A stretch of 64,000 bases of DNA from contig NC_079375.1 in NCBI RefSeq assembly GCF_021018895.1, positions 7,028,001 through 7,092,000 of the forward strand, written 5' to 3'. The number at the start of each line of letters is the position of its first letter. Position 1 is the stretch's first letter. Positions 45,836 through 58,320 of this stretch are shown piece after piece. The notes below the pieces were generated by a model that did not search any database, was not told where the DNA came from, and was given only the letters and a program-made list of their open reading frames with translations. The DNA comes from Seriola aureovittata (Eukaryota > Chordata > Actinopteri > Carangiformes > Carangidae). The translations under genes and the position numbers were made by a program.

Positions 45836-47081
45836 GTGAGGGACATTAAGTACAGATACACATAAAGTACATGTCAGCAAAACACAAACACAGTCACAGC
45901 ACAAGCCCAGCTGGGCAGACACACCATGTCTTGTTTGATATTTCTGTTTCTACTCTATTTTCAAATTGTTTTTTCAACTGAAATATGTCATATGTCATTT
46001 TTTTATGTTGCTCTGTGAAATCAGCTGCTTTGTAGTCTCATTAATCTCGGCAGAGTCTTGCTCAGTTAAATCTGAAAATGCTAATCGAGTCAAAGTAGAG
46101 CCGTCACACACAAAAGGACTTAAACGAGCTGTACATTAGTGTGAAGTTACTTTCACAACATAAAATCTACAACATCTTATGCCATTTTAGCGTGTAATGT
46201 CACGCTTACTTTAGTGTGCAAATAACAAAGTACCAAGGACATTACCTATTTGGTTGAGGACAGTTCTATTCAGCTAAGCTGATTGATCGAGTGTCTGAAA
46301 CCTTTATTTCCACAGAGAAAACTCAAGGAGAGAAAGCCATTTTTGTTTACAGCAGAACCATATTTACAGAGTTCTACAAATAATTGTCATGATTCTCAGA
46401 AAAGTGACGCAAGAGAAGGACTCAGGAGGAAGATGTAAGAGTACAGAGTCTGCACTTTGAGAAAAACTAGGATGCCAAAATCCAAGCAGGCAAGCAAAGT
46501 ACAAAGGGTCAGAGTGAAGCAAAATCCCCCAAAAACACACACAAAGTCGAAAACATGATCAGGCTCAGCACAAGCAGGCAAAGAACAGAGAGAAAGAACT
46601 GGCACAAAGTCAATCTGGCAGAGAGCAAGTGAAAATGGGCCGGTGTATGTTTAAACTATGGAGCTAATGAGGTAATGGAGAGCAGGTGAGTGGGGAGGAG
46701 GCGTAGATCAGGTGATTCTACTGGCGGGAAAGGCAGGCGGGCAGGTGGGAGGTGGCAGGGTCTGAAAGGACAGCAGAGTAACAACATGTATGCACAAACA
46801 ACGGGGCTGAATGAAGGAAAGGATTTAAGGAGCAGACTGAAACTCGGAGGTGAGTGTGACACCTTTTAGTGAGATGATAAAAATAAATGTGACGGCTGAT
46901 AAATGATGATAAAGGACAAGGTGGTTATGTTGCAGTGATCTTGGCAAACTGCAGGGAAACTTCTAAGTGTTTGAAGTTGTTCCATCTGTAGGGTAGAAAA
47001 TAACTAGGAGCTGATTGATGAACATTTACAACAGCACAGGTGAAATCCTGGAAGCTTTAAGTTTCATGTTGCCAACATTCT

Positions 47082-47082
<1 letters not shown>

Positions 47083-47113
<31 letters not shown>

Positions 47114-47114
47114 T
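47083..47114. repeat. (TTTC)n microsatellite
   Basis: About eight TTTC units. Confidence 0.97.
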
Positions 47115-50100
47115 GCATCCCCATTAACTTCCACACAGTGGTCGCTAGTCTTCCACACACAAAAAAAACATGAACATCATTTCATGTAAAAACTTTTATT
47201 TTCACATATTCAGTATGTTGCTCTGCATCCCTGCTGAAATCATTCACTCTTACGGTGAAAGCATTAAACGTCTAATGTTTTACAATGAACCTTCTTACAT
47301 TTGCCTTATTTCGGCACGTGTGTTATAACTTACAGCATGCACAGGTAACCTTTTCTTTTATGGTGCATTCATATTCTATAACCCCCCATTAACATTAACC
47401 TTCCATCACACAGCATCCTCACGATAATGAAGATGTATTCAAATGCACTCATGCAAATGCACGGCACCTCCTTGAGGATTTTTTTATTTATTTTATTAGG
47501 GGTCTCTGTGATGGATCAGAAAACGCCTGTTTGATGTCTCTTGTGTGCATTATTTCTTTGTAATTTTAAACACCCATGTCCGTGATCCTATTCTTCATCC
47601 TTCCTTCAAACAGCTCTGTGCTGTATATTCCCCGCACAGTTTATGGAAATTGAAATATCAAAGCCTTTTAACTCCCACCACATCAAAATGTAAAAACCAA
47701 GCTGTGTATTTGTTATTTGGGGAGGCAGCTGGCGAAAACTGAAATTGTGCTCATATTGGTGGAAATGGAGTAGTCACGCTGGAAAAACATACATACCGCT
47801 CGCAGAGATGCGTGCACCGTTTCCGGCTGACGGGGGAATGAGGATTGCGCTTTGAGTTTGGGCTGCGATACATCTAGAGTCGAAGAGTCGACGGATGCGT
47901 TGGTCCTTCATGGGACGTGCATGCCTCATATTCAGCAGGCTGATATTGGCAGATTAATGCGGAGTGTCATCCCCCTGCCTCCGGAGAGCTTCATCCACAC
48001 AACATGGGCCCAGAGGCAATCATGTCTTACACCAGTCTCCACGACTGCACCTCCTCCTGCCTCCAGACAAGCCTGCTTAAATCACTGTCCTCTCCTCATG
48101 GATATTTATGCAAATCATACGGAAAGACTGGCAGTTTCTGCAGAATTAGGCTTCCTTTCAGCTCATATTACCCCGCCAGTGAGTTTTCTGTAGCGAATCA
48201 GAAGGGGCAGTGATTGGCCTGAACGTGAGTGTCAAAAGTGTTCCTGCACGCTCCTGAAATCTCTGACAAAGGATGCACAGAATTGTGGAAGTCTGGTCAA
48301 GGTGATTCTCTCATACAGGGTGCCGTAAGTGATTAAGTCCGGAGTGAAATCCTGCTGTGTGAGCTGTCAGCCTTTGTTAAGCACACAGCAACACCTTAAG
48401 AAGCAGTAATATTTCTCCCGGACAGTGAGGCAATCTTACCTGATCCGCAGCGAGGTGTCATTTGAGGTGTTATAAACCTCTGGCAAGCATGTATAATGCA
48501 TAACCCGGCAGCATGGGAATGGTCTGCCTTATTTTCCTCATTTGATTGAGTCTGTCTCCAGGTGTGATAAATTGTTCCCGCTCTGCTTTTCAGGAGAAAT
48601 AGAAAACATTTGTCTTGTGGCACTTTACATTCATGCCTCTGGTCTATCACAGACGGAGACAGAAACTCAATATTTTCATTTAGACCTGAAAACTTACAGG
48701 CCCTTTGAAATGTACACAATAACCAACATGGAGGAAAGTGCTTCTACTTCTTGGACCATGTCCAGCTGTTAGTAGATCCATTATAAAGTTTTTGTGTACA
48801 GTCCTCCCTAAGTTCCAATGAGCTAATTAGCTACCAGCTAGTTGCACCATTAAAACTCGAGGAGTTTCTCAGCTAGTAAAGGCTTCAGTGATGTGTAAAT
48901 CATTAGCAAGGAAACATCTGTAGATGCCCTCTGATCAAAAGCATTAAACAGTGTAAACAGGAAATCACTGCAGCATCAGGAGCTGCAGCAGAACTTCCAA
49001 TAAACAAACAAGCCTTAATGCAGGGGGGGCCAGTGCTTGTATTAAACTAACTTGAGAATGAAAATGCAACTTTGTTTTATTTATGCATGCATAAATGGAA
49101 ATATGTGTTTTCAGAGTTAGGTTAGTTTGGTTTAATGGGACATTTTGCATCCAAAACTGACATTTAGTTTAATTTAATTGCCCTCTTGTATCTATTAAAC
49201 AGAGTTTTCATCAAGTGTCAGGTCAGATATATGTCCATCATATTTACCCCACATGAATGGGTGCTATATGAGCAAGCTATCGTTAGCTTTGTCAGTCAGC
49301 TACACATCTAATCTCTGTGATGATACCTGACCAGCCATCCCCAGAGGCATGTGACTAGCATGGCTAAACCTCAGCTCAGTCAGTTGAAATAATTCTTTAT
49401 TTTTTTCCGATTTGTTTTTTCCGAAATGACATTTCACACATGAACTGCATTTTTCTTGTTTAGTGAAATGTGTTTGCCCCATGAGGAGCATTTGGAATGA
49501 ATCACTTTTCACCATGCAGACGGATGCAGCTAATCGATGAATTTTTAAACACGAAAAGACTTTTGAGTCCCAGGGAGGCATCTTACACTGGGAACTTGGC
49601 GTGTTAACGTAATAATTATTGCTTATTAATTAATCGTGTTTAGAGCGTTTTAATGAACGTCAAGGTTAAGTTCACATCCCAGTGGTATAATTTAATGAAG
49701 ACCGTGTCCCCGGAATTAAGCCCTGCTTTTTTTTAAATAACCCACTTTATTTTTAGCACACTCATGCATTAAAATCTGAGGCTTTGCTGTGTGATTTTGT
49801 ACTTATCACAGAGTGCCAAATTTATTGGGATTATAAAAGTGCTCTCTGTTTCCGATTATGGCATGCCACACTGAAACAGCGCCGTCGTGAATGTGAAATC
49901 GTGAATCACAGCTGAGTGGAGGGAGAGGCTATAACATTTTATTGATTTACAGGATGTAATATTAATGGATTTGTCGGGAGCTGGATGCCAGTCCTGCAGT
50001 ATGCGCTAAATAAAAATGCTCTACTCTGGTTTTTAGTTATAAATTTGAGCGTTTAGACACTTCCTTAATGCGTGTAAATGTGATTAGTGTTAATGGGAAG

Positions 50101-50247
50101 GTAATAATGTTCACTGAAACTAAGCAGATGCATGTTTTTATCTTTCAATGAACCTTTTTAATACAGAAAAAATACTCCTGCTTCTTTTTTCACCACTTGT
50201 TCATACAGTTTGTTTACAGAACCCTCTTCTATTGTTTGTCACTGAGC

Positions 50248-50332
50248 AGCTCTGAAGCTCTGAAGCTCTGAAGCTTTGAGGCTCTGAAGCTCTGAAGCTC
50301 TGACGCTTTGAGGCTTTGAGGCTCTGAGGCTC
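50248..50332. repeat. 8-bp tandem repeat, about 10 units
   Basis: Units of AGCTCTGA with A/G variation at the first base and C/T at the fifth (AGCTTTGA, GGCTCTGA). The frames it opens are a repeat artefact. Confidence 0.95.
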
Positions 50333-52084
50333 CTCAGCGGTGGATTTTCCAGTCACACTGCACCCATGTGTCTCACATGCAGTTAGCCAGCCGGCGTTTT
50401 CAACAGAGCCCGGCCAATCTGTGTGTGCTGAGAGGCGTGATGGAGTTATGAGATGGGCTGAGGGGGAGCGGGTGATGATGGACGAGCTGCTGACAGCTCG
50501 AGGCTGCTGTGATGTGTGTCTCAACCACCCAGTAAATGGAGAGCTACCAGCCTAGGTCCAGGGATCATTTCTTGACCCATGATTAAATCCATTCATGGGA
50601 GAAAAGCCAATAGCAGGTAGCTCTGTAGGAGTAATTCACCGAAGAGTTCTGTTTTGGTACTGCTTCCTCTCTAGGCAGTTGATCTTCTGCGTCTTCTGTC
50701 TGTATAACAATGAGTCATATGAGTGCTGATAAGCCAAGCAGTTGTAATCGAATTTACTGGATTGTCTTGTGGGATTCTGTTTGCAGAAACACTAAAAACA
50801 GAAGAGTTTCACATTCTCTGCCTAAAAACACTGCAACACAAATGCAATTTATATTCAAACCAATGACATCACACTTATTCTCCATAAAGCAAATGATCAA
50901 ACGGGGCTTAGTCATGACACAATGCTTTCTCTTTTCGAACTTTTCCTTGCATTCATTCACGTAAGTAAGTTTAATCTCATCAAAACAAACCGAGCATATT
51001 AGCTTCAATTAGGTAAATCTCTCATTTCAGATTCAGAGAAGGCTTTTTTCCTCCCTTGGCAAAGCGCAGCTAAGAGCAATTATTCAAGATTCATTACAAA
51101 TCCCCTTTTTCCAGTAAAGTATAATAAGAAATACAAAAAAATATACAGTAAGATAAATGACGCAACTTCCTTGCTTCTCTGCTCTGCATTGTCGCAGTAA
51201 GTCTCTGCCGGAACGCTGAAGTCCCACATTCAATTAACTTAATCAACGTTAGTTCTGGGCACAATGACATTAACCTCAGGACATAAAAGAAAGTTATACA
51301 GGGCTGTAAAACCCTGATGAATTTTATTTTTATACGTAATATCCAAATGCATTTTACTTTATGTTCTGATCACACAACAAGCTTGCCAAAACCTCACTTT
51401 AATCTTATTGCACACACATAAAATATATCATCATAAGATAAAAAATAAAACAACATGAGAGGCAGTATGTTTTAGAAGAAAAGTATACTCGGAGGTCGGC
51501 ATTTCGTTTTAAGAAAAAAATATTGATTAAATTAAAATGGAAGTTAAATTAGAAGACAAGAACCAAACACACTTGCCTCCAGGTGAATTCAGCAGTCAAA
51601 GTCTTAATGGGAAAAATAATTGTTAATGAATTCATTTTAGAAGAATTTTTATCTCTTTTTTTGTAATAAATAAGAAAAATAATGAAGGTTTTTCTCTGTT
51701 GCTAAACACAAATTGGACATAAAATCTGCAGGAGTTGAAGGAATGGACAGTAGCTAAGATTTCAGATTTTAAATTCTTGTAAATGTTGTCGTCTTTTACA
51801 ATTTTTCCAGACTTCTTGCATTTTTAGCTTCTCAGTGATGGAGGATGTTGCTACCTGTCTATACAAGCACATACAAGCAGGCTAAAAAGCCTTGCTCTGG
51901 AAGCTTTAAAAGTAAATGATGAACATACTTTTACACGGTGATATATTTCCTCTGATTATCAATTTTTTCTGTGCCTCTGTTGTGTGAGCTGCACCACAGA
52001 CCTACTGATGTTCCCTCTGTTACTGATAGAGGTTGATAAAGGTTAAAGATGACTTTTTGTCTCATTAACCACGGCTGTAGCCTT

Positions 52085-52560
52085 GAGACTGGACTCGAGT
52101 CATACTAAAGAAAAAATAAGGACTTGAGACTTAACCTTGACATTTTAAATTACTTGAGACTTGACCTGAACATGTATAAATTGACTTGGACTTCTGTGTT
52201 AATTTGAGGTGTAAGACTAACTCTCATAGAGACTTAACTAAGACTTACCTCAAATTATTTGAGACTTGACCTGGATTAGTCTTGCTTGACTTTGACTTGA
52301 GACTTGACTCGGACTTGTCGTGAATTACTTCAGACTTTACTGTGACTTGCCTGGATTGACGTTGACTTAAACCCTGAATTTGGCTGGTCACAAATGACCT
52401 TAGCTTTGACCTGGACTTGTTTCCATTGTGTTGAGTTTTGCTTTCTTTGTTAATTTTGTAAATTGAATAGAGATTCACCCTGACACACTGGGGACCTGAC
52501 TCAGAGTTGTCTCTACTGACTTGTAACTTGGTCTTGTCTTAGTTGACTTTGACTTGTGAT
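52085..52560 (+). repeat. Degenerate GACTTG-type minisatellite
   Basis: Many imperfect units such as GAGACTTGACCTG, TTGACTTTGACTTG and GGACTTG across about 475 bp, ending roughly 150 bp before the exon 3 acceptor. Spacing is irregular, so it is an old, decayed array. It resembles a GACTTGAGACTTGA-type repeat common in fish. Confidence 0.8.
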
Positions 52561-52707
52561 GCCTTGTCGCTGTTGTTGTTGCTCACCCTGACCTCTAACC
52601 TTTACAGTGCAGAATGCCAAAACCATAGAAACAAAATGAAAAGACTTAATAAACAGCGACTGATAAAGATTTGTATTATTGTAACTGAATTGCCTCCTCT
52701 CCTCCAG

Positions 52708-53117
52708 CCCCTGAAGCTGCACTGTGAGCTCTGCAGCATTGTGTCCAGCTCCGGCCAGATGTTGGGGCAGGCTGCCGGCCCGCAGATCGATCGTTCTCCC
52801 TGCATCTGGCGGATGAACAACGCGCCATCTCGGGGGTTTGAGCATGACGTGGGCCGACGAACCACGTTGAGGGTCGTCTCCCACACCAGCGTCCCCCTGC
52901 TGCTGCAGAAGCCCCAGTACTTCTTCGGGCAGGGCAATGACACCATCTACGTGGTGTGGGGGCCGCTACGAAACATGAGGAAGGACGGGAAGGGGATCGT
53001 GTACAACATGCTGCGACAGGCTGCAGAGAACTACCCTCACGCACGCATCTACGTCACCACTGAAGACAGGATGAACTACTGCGACATGGTTTTCAAGAAG
53101 GAGACGGGGAAAGACAG
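52708..53117 (+). CDS. ST6GALNAC3: ST6GALNAC3 coding exon 3 (start of catalytic domain, sialylmotif L)
   Basis: 410 bp: residues 72-207 and the first two bases of codon 208 (Arg). Acceptor CCTCTCCTCCAG|CCCCTG, donor GACAG|GTGAGT, so exon 4 must start in phase 2. It opens PLKLHCELCSIVSSSGQM, the start of the GT29 catalytic domain. Sialylmotif L spans about residues 80-129 (IDRSPCIWRMNNAPSRGFEH, then DVG, then RVVSHTS) and contributes to CMP-sialic acid binding. Its conserved Cys103 normally pairs with a Cys in motif S, which lies beyond the window. NDT at 148-150 is a glycosylation sequon also present in the mammalian protein. The exon ends with KKETGKDR, shared across ST6GALNAC3/5/6. Minus-strand frames here are shadows. 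Confidence 0.97.
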
Positions 53118-54546
53118 GTGAGTCAGGGCTCAGTCTTCTGTATTTGTTGATCCTTTTTTTTTTTTTTGGCACAGCGTCGCTGCATTCCACAGCAGACGCT
53201 CCAATGTATCACTCTGACAAATTTACCTCTCAGTGCTTTGACATTCACTGTTCCGTTCGCCGCTATAATATCGACCTTATCGATGCTGATGGTCTGCTCA
53301 ATGCTCGGCGCTTTCCTTGTCTCACATCCTCCCTTTCATGAGGCGTAATCAAAGTGAGTTACTCAACTTTCCCCTCTGAAGAGGATCTACACGGCCCCGG
53401 AGACAGTTTTCTCAAAAGAAGCTTTTATGGGGATCCTCAGAAGTATGTGTTGTCTGGGTTATAGACATCAGCCAAATGCTGGTCTGGGGAAATCTGGTTA
53501 ATGAGGTAGCATTATTCTGGCAGACTTTCTAAACACTCTAGTAGCAGCTGGTCTCACAACTTATCCAACTGTGTCTTGGCAGATTCTGAAAGTGCAAAAA
53601 TGGAGAAATTGTTCAAGCTGCAGATCAGTGACGGGTAACCTGGAAGGTCTGCAGAGGATAGGTGAAATTTATCATCCATGTTTAGCATTTGGCAGAAGAT
53701 ACGCAACAATTGCACCCGATAATTTAAAGACAGACCCTATTCCCCAAAGAGAATCACAGGTTAATGACTAAGAAAACCAGGCTCCAAGGCCCACTATTGT
53801 TCGGGACAAACCTCATTTCTCAGACTGGCCCCCACTCACTTCCACAGAGCCCCACACCCCTGTCTCTCCCACATGTCATCAAGACCTCTTTTAACTTCTT
53901 AAGAGGATTAACATGTTCGGTAATAGGCACAGCATCCATTCCATTTCAGCACCATTGTCTTGCTCTTTTTCAGGATGGCAGGGTTAACACTGAATTTCAT
54001 GTAGAGTGTGCATGTTCAGCTTGACTCAGCTTTTCCGAAGGTCTGCAAAGCGCTGGATAGAGACATGGGATTAGGGAGGGATGCTCGGGGAGAAGAATCT
54101 CATTACAGGACATAATGCTCCTGGGTGTGATGCAGCGCTTCAGTCATTACTGATTGGTAACAGAGACCAAACTCGGGGTGTAACAATGAACCGGATCTAA
54201 TGAATATGTGACGAGCGCTGAGAGGATTTTCTATACGTCTCTGTCTCCGCCTGTCCGTGACTATATGTGCTCGCCTGAAACCTGGTGGCAGCTTTTAAAT
54301 CAGCCTGAAAGACAGCAGTAACACTGCATATTATAATGTAATCAGAGGGAGGGAAGGGAGTAACAGTCATTATATTGAGCTCATGCAGTATGACATCACT
54401 CCAGAAATAAACCAGCAATATAACACTCAATAAACAGCCAGATCGTTTTCTCTGCTGGATACATGTATTAACGTCTAAAAGTACACAACAACAAAACACT
54501 CTTTTAAAATACAATCACTTGGAGCAGCTCATTTGCATTTACCCTG

Positions 54547-54548
<2 letters not shown>

Positions 54549-54578
<30 letters not shown>
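54549..54578. repeat. (GT)n microsatellite
   Basis: About 30 bp of uninterrupted GT. Confidence 0.97.
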
Positions 54579-54582
<4 letters not shown>

Positions 54583-56479
54583 GTGTTCATGGGTTTACTG
54601 TCAACGCTTTCAGCTTGGTGCTAGGGATAATCATCAGCTTGCTGGAGATGGTACAGTGATCGAACACAGCTCTAATTATCCAGGTTGCCGTGAGCCGCCT
54701 GCACGACGCAACACCGGAGCGTCAACTATGCAGATCAGGCGAAACACAGCGCCGGCTGACTGACTCACCAGTCGACCGAGTAACTCGCTCTCAGTCAGTA
54801 ATTTAAAACCAAATCAGTCAGTCAAAGGGGTCTGTCAGGAAGCTCAGTCATTTCTGGACAGGGGCGTGGATATGAAACTTTAAGGAGGCCCAGAGCTGGA
54901 GGGGTAATGATGATCTAAGTGGAGCTACAGTAACGACCACCACAATAGGTCAAAAAGGGGAACGACCAAGTCAAGAGCAGAACCACAGATACAGACCAAG
55001 ACCAAGAAGAACTAACTGACCAAGACCTAGAAGAAACTGTTTTCCAAGATTTTTCAGCCGCTGTCTCATGATGAAACATCAGTCATTTCATAGTATGCAT
55101 CCTGACATATTGTGTGTAAACAAAATCATAAAACATGTTTAAAATTGGCATTTAGTATGGAATTGAGACACAGTCGATGACTGTTGTTACACAATGTATT
55201 TCTAAAAGGAAATCGAGGAGTTTCTCACAGCTGGAAGAAAATTTAAATGGATTGCAGTGATGAAAGACGGCTCCAGTAACACCTCAGAACACACACGAAC
55301 CAGTATTATGAATCTGTAGGGGGAAAAAAAAGTGTTCTCTGTGTTGAGTGTTATTCCAAAGTCACAGAGAAAATGACGCCCCTTGGGAAGATTTTTAGAT
55401 AATTTCCCCAAAGAACAAAACAGTAAAGTACATTGGTTTTGTGTATGTAAACTGCAAACCAGCGTACTGTGAAAATTTGGATGTGTAATGTGCACTGAGA
55501 TACATTTGTAAGAGCTCCGCTCTTATATTTTGAACATCCAATTACTGAAAACACAATATACTGAGAATCTTTCCATCAACAGGCTTCTGCCGGAGAATTG
55601 TCTTTGTTTGCTGGCAAGGTGAAACATCTGTGTTTATGTATTTCCAAACAAAGAGAAAGGTGTATCTTGTTTCCTCAGCTGTCTAATGTGTAACATCCTG
55701 GAGTCAAATCAAATTCAAACTTGTCCCTTGTCGCCTTTGTCTGCCTCCCCATCAGTCCCGTCTTCCTCTTCAGTGAGCTGGCCTGAAAATAGGAGAAAAT
55801 AACCTCAAAGAAATCTGCAGAAAAAAAAGTCAAATCAATAACAGAAACCCTGGATGTAAATGTATTTGACAGCTGCTTAAAACATATGAGTCGTGTAATT
55901 GCGCACTGCAGCTGGAAGTTGCACAGGCTTCAACCTCTCTGTTATCAGCACCACCGCCTGAGCTGCAGTCGTTTGGCTGTCGGGCCGTATCGGAGTGGCC
56001 CTGTTAGCGCTGCTAGATAACAGACCATACCATGACACAGGACTTAAATCACACTGTCACTTTACAGCACCGCCACCTGGGCCTGTGTGACCTGGGTCTC
56101 TGCCTCCCAGCCGGCTGCTCCTTCATAGCAGGCGTATGCCCTCGAGTTTGTGTTTGTGTGGAAGTGGATATGTGTGTTTTCATCGGTGAGACACCTTCTC
56201 TTGCTCTCTGGTAGTGTGGGCATTTCATTTATCCCTGTGACTGCTGATTCATTCCTGCACTATGTTCTTTCCCAAATGCATAAAATCATTTAACTGTGTT
56301 TAACCTTTAGAAGTGAGTTACATCATTGGTCGGCCAAGTATTGGACTTTTCCCATTGGCTGTTGCTTTTTAAAAATGATTTGGCATGAATATTTTCTGCT
56401 ACATCAGCAGGGGATCCACAGCACTTTTCATTTTTAGCTAGCTACTTTTTGGACCTTAGCTTCTTTCTATAGAAGAGAG

Positions 56480-57125
56480 TCGCCAGTACTTCCCCGCAAG
56501 CGAGAGGCACACCCATATCTGTGTCCACTCTAGACTCAGCAGCAGTTTTGTCAGCCAGATGGAAGCTGCCAGTCCGAACTGCCCTGTTGCCAGTTTTTTA
56601 GCCCTTTGTCCTCCTAAAAAAACGACCACCAGCTTCTTAACAGACAATATGTGTGATACGCTGGTGAGCCCAAGGGGCATGATTTCCTTGGGCAAATGTT
56701 ACCCCAAATCAGCCAGGCAGCTGGGCTTTCAAGGAGGTACCCCAATCACAGCTTGTGAAGAGCACAGCTGTCCACCTCCTCTCTCAGGCTGGTCTTGAGT
56801 TGGGAGATAGTGTCTGTGACTGGGGACAGATGTGAGGGCAGCTACTGGGCTCCAACCATTACAGAAAGGGAATCAGTGGAGCCAGATCCTGTCCTCCAGT
56901 CCAGGCAGCGGCAGCAGATCTGCTGAGCGCTAGTTGCTTATTTCTACAGAATAACCCTGATAGTGATAATAGTAATACTGTTACCAGTTGTAACATTAGT
57001 ACGATTGTTTTTCCAACTGCAAAGCCCCAGCAAGAAGAAAACACAGAGATGAATGAGGACAAATTCATCAACATCAATATTCCCAAAGAAGTCTCATTCA
57101 CATTGTTTCGCTTCACCATCAATGG
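56480..57125 (+). pseudogene. Possible decayed retroelement coding fragment
   Basis: A more GC-rich block whose translation looks protein-like but switches frame. One frame (56559-56798) gives MEAASPNCPVASFLALCPPK to PPLSGWS. Another (about 56940-57160) gives NNPDSDNSNTVTSCNISTIV through EENTEMNEDKF. This layout recalls the linker between an ORF1-like region and the endonuclease of some fish LINEs, but I cannot name a family or show a catalytic motif. It may instead be an unrelated processed sequence. Confidence 0.25.
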
Positions 57126-57892
57126 AAATATTCATTCTAATGTGAATTATAACACTAAGTAGACCAATCTTAAGCATACATTGTGCGTTGCCATGGACGC
57201 AGTTCCAGCTGTAGAGTCTAACAGACTACTAACTTATTGATTTATTTAGTAAGTAACCATGTAATAAGAAGGATAATGTACAAGAAGCAGGTCATTATAG
57301 CAAAATTAGCCCCAACAGGGTGATGCAGGACTCTGTATGTGGATGAAAACACGACATGATGATGTCATTAATATTATAATTAGCGTATTAGGTCATTTAG
57401 TGATATTTAGCGACTATTCCGGCAGTGCTTTAGATACTTTCCATTGAAAAGTGGTTGTTTATAGCGGTTCTGCAGATGTTTTTTAAATACGTCTTGACTT
57501 CGCACATTGGCCACACACACAGTCCAGCCGTATACTAGGATTTATTTGTTTGCATTCCAAAAACTTAACGGCTCTGAAAACCTAAAAACATATTTAACGA
57601 GCTTCCCAATCAGCTTCCCATGAGCAGTGGGTCAATGATTCAAGATGAACATAATATATTCTGCCAAAGTTAGAACCATTTTGGTTCTTACACATGAGAG
57701 ATTTCTCTGTTTGTGTTTTTCTGTGCAACAGAATTTTGCAGTGTTTTAATTAAAATCTGATGGCAGTTGTTGGATTGTTTGCTTGAGTTGCCAGGGCACT
57801 GTCAACCAGATCTGATCAAACCATTCCCCACACAGCCTGAGGATGTTAGTGTCAAAATAAACTTGTGTCCTGCAAAAAAAGTCATTTAAATC

Positions 57893-58320
57893 CGTGGTTC
57901 TCAAAGTGGGGTCCGGGGACACCCACGGATCCATGAGGGGGTTCTTGGCAGTTAACAGCATACAGGGGAATCATTTATTTTCACTATAATTCCATCCATA
58001 AGTAGGAATATATGACTATTTTATTCATGGATATCAAAAACTTTCTGTAATAAAACATATATAAGCAACAGTCTTATCAGATGGGGGACCCTGGGACAAA
58101 ATCTTATAAAAATAAATAAGGCATGTATTAGAGCCCTTTTAGTTTTGTAGACAAACTTTACACCAACATCCAGTACACATGACGTGTTTGCAGCTGCAGT
58201 CAGCAGAAATGTTTGTCCTATCTCCCTTGTGCTGGTAAGCCACATGCTCATATTAGTGCAGGAAATAGCACAGTGTGGATCCCTTACCTACTAATCAAAA
58301 CATTACTCAAAGGGACAACT
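57893..58320. mobile_element. Probable hAT-like non-autonomous element
   Basis: CCGTGGTTCTCAAAGTGGGG followed by TCCGGGGACACCCACGGATC is the start I recognise from fish hAT-type MITEs. GGGGGACCCTGGGACAAAAT occurs internally. The right terminus was not located with confidence. Confidence 0.5.

Larger units (their letters stand above)
45836..52707 (+). other. ST6GALNAC3: ST6GALNAC3 intron 2 (about 6.9 kb)
   Basis: GTGAGG to CTCCTCCAG. It contains (TTTC)n at 47083, an 8-bp tandem repeat at 50248 and a degenerate GACTTG-type array ending just before exon 3. The stretches 46.0-47.0, 47.2-50.2 and 50.4-52.0 kb lack recognisable repeats. The 47.9-48.2 kb part is relatively GC-rich and holds a perfect POU octamer ATGCAAAT (48108-48115). 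No gene seen. Confidence 0.85.
17702..53117 (+). other. ST6GALNAC3: ST6GALNAC3 gene, 5' part (exons 1-3, incomplete at window end)
   Basis: The encoded enzyme transfers sialic acid in alpha-2,6 linkage onto the GalNAc of sialyl-Gal-GalNAc units of gangliosides (GM1b to GD1-alpha) and O-glycans, in the Golgi lumen. Three coding exons (17702-17719, 45641-45835, 52708-53117) join in frame with GT-AG borders and give residues 1-207 plus two bases of codon 208. The architecture is type II: short cytosolic tail, one membrane segment (about 9-26), short stem, then catalytic domain. The sequence matches ST6GALNAC3 better than paralogues 5 or 6, for example IDRS-CIWRMNNAP, RVVSHTSVPLLL and RNMRKDG-GIVYNML. 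Introns 1 and 2 are about 27.9 and 6.9 kb. Exons encoding sialylmotifs S, III and VS must lie beyond 64000. Confidence 0.95.

Noticed and set aside
45584..45922. 112-codon minus-strand frame over exon 2
   Set aside because: Antisense shadow of a confident coding exon, with no independent evidence.
52085..52560. Repeated GACTTG units considered as a CRISPR-like array
   Set aside because: Units are irregular, there are no conserved spacers, and the context is a vertebrate intron. It is a decayed minisatellite.
52513..53044. Three overlapping minus-strand frames over exon 3
   Set aside because: Shadows of a GC-rich coding exon. The + strand frame matches ST6GALNAC3.
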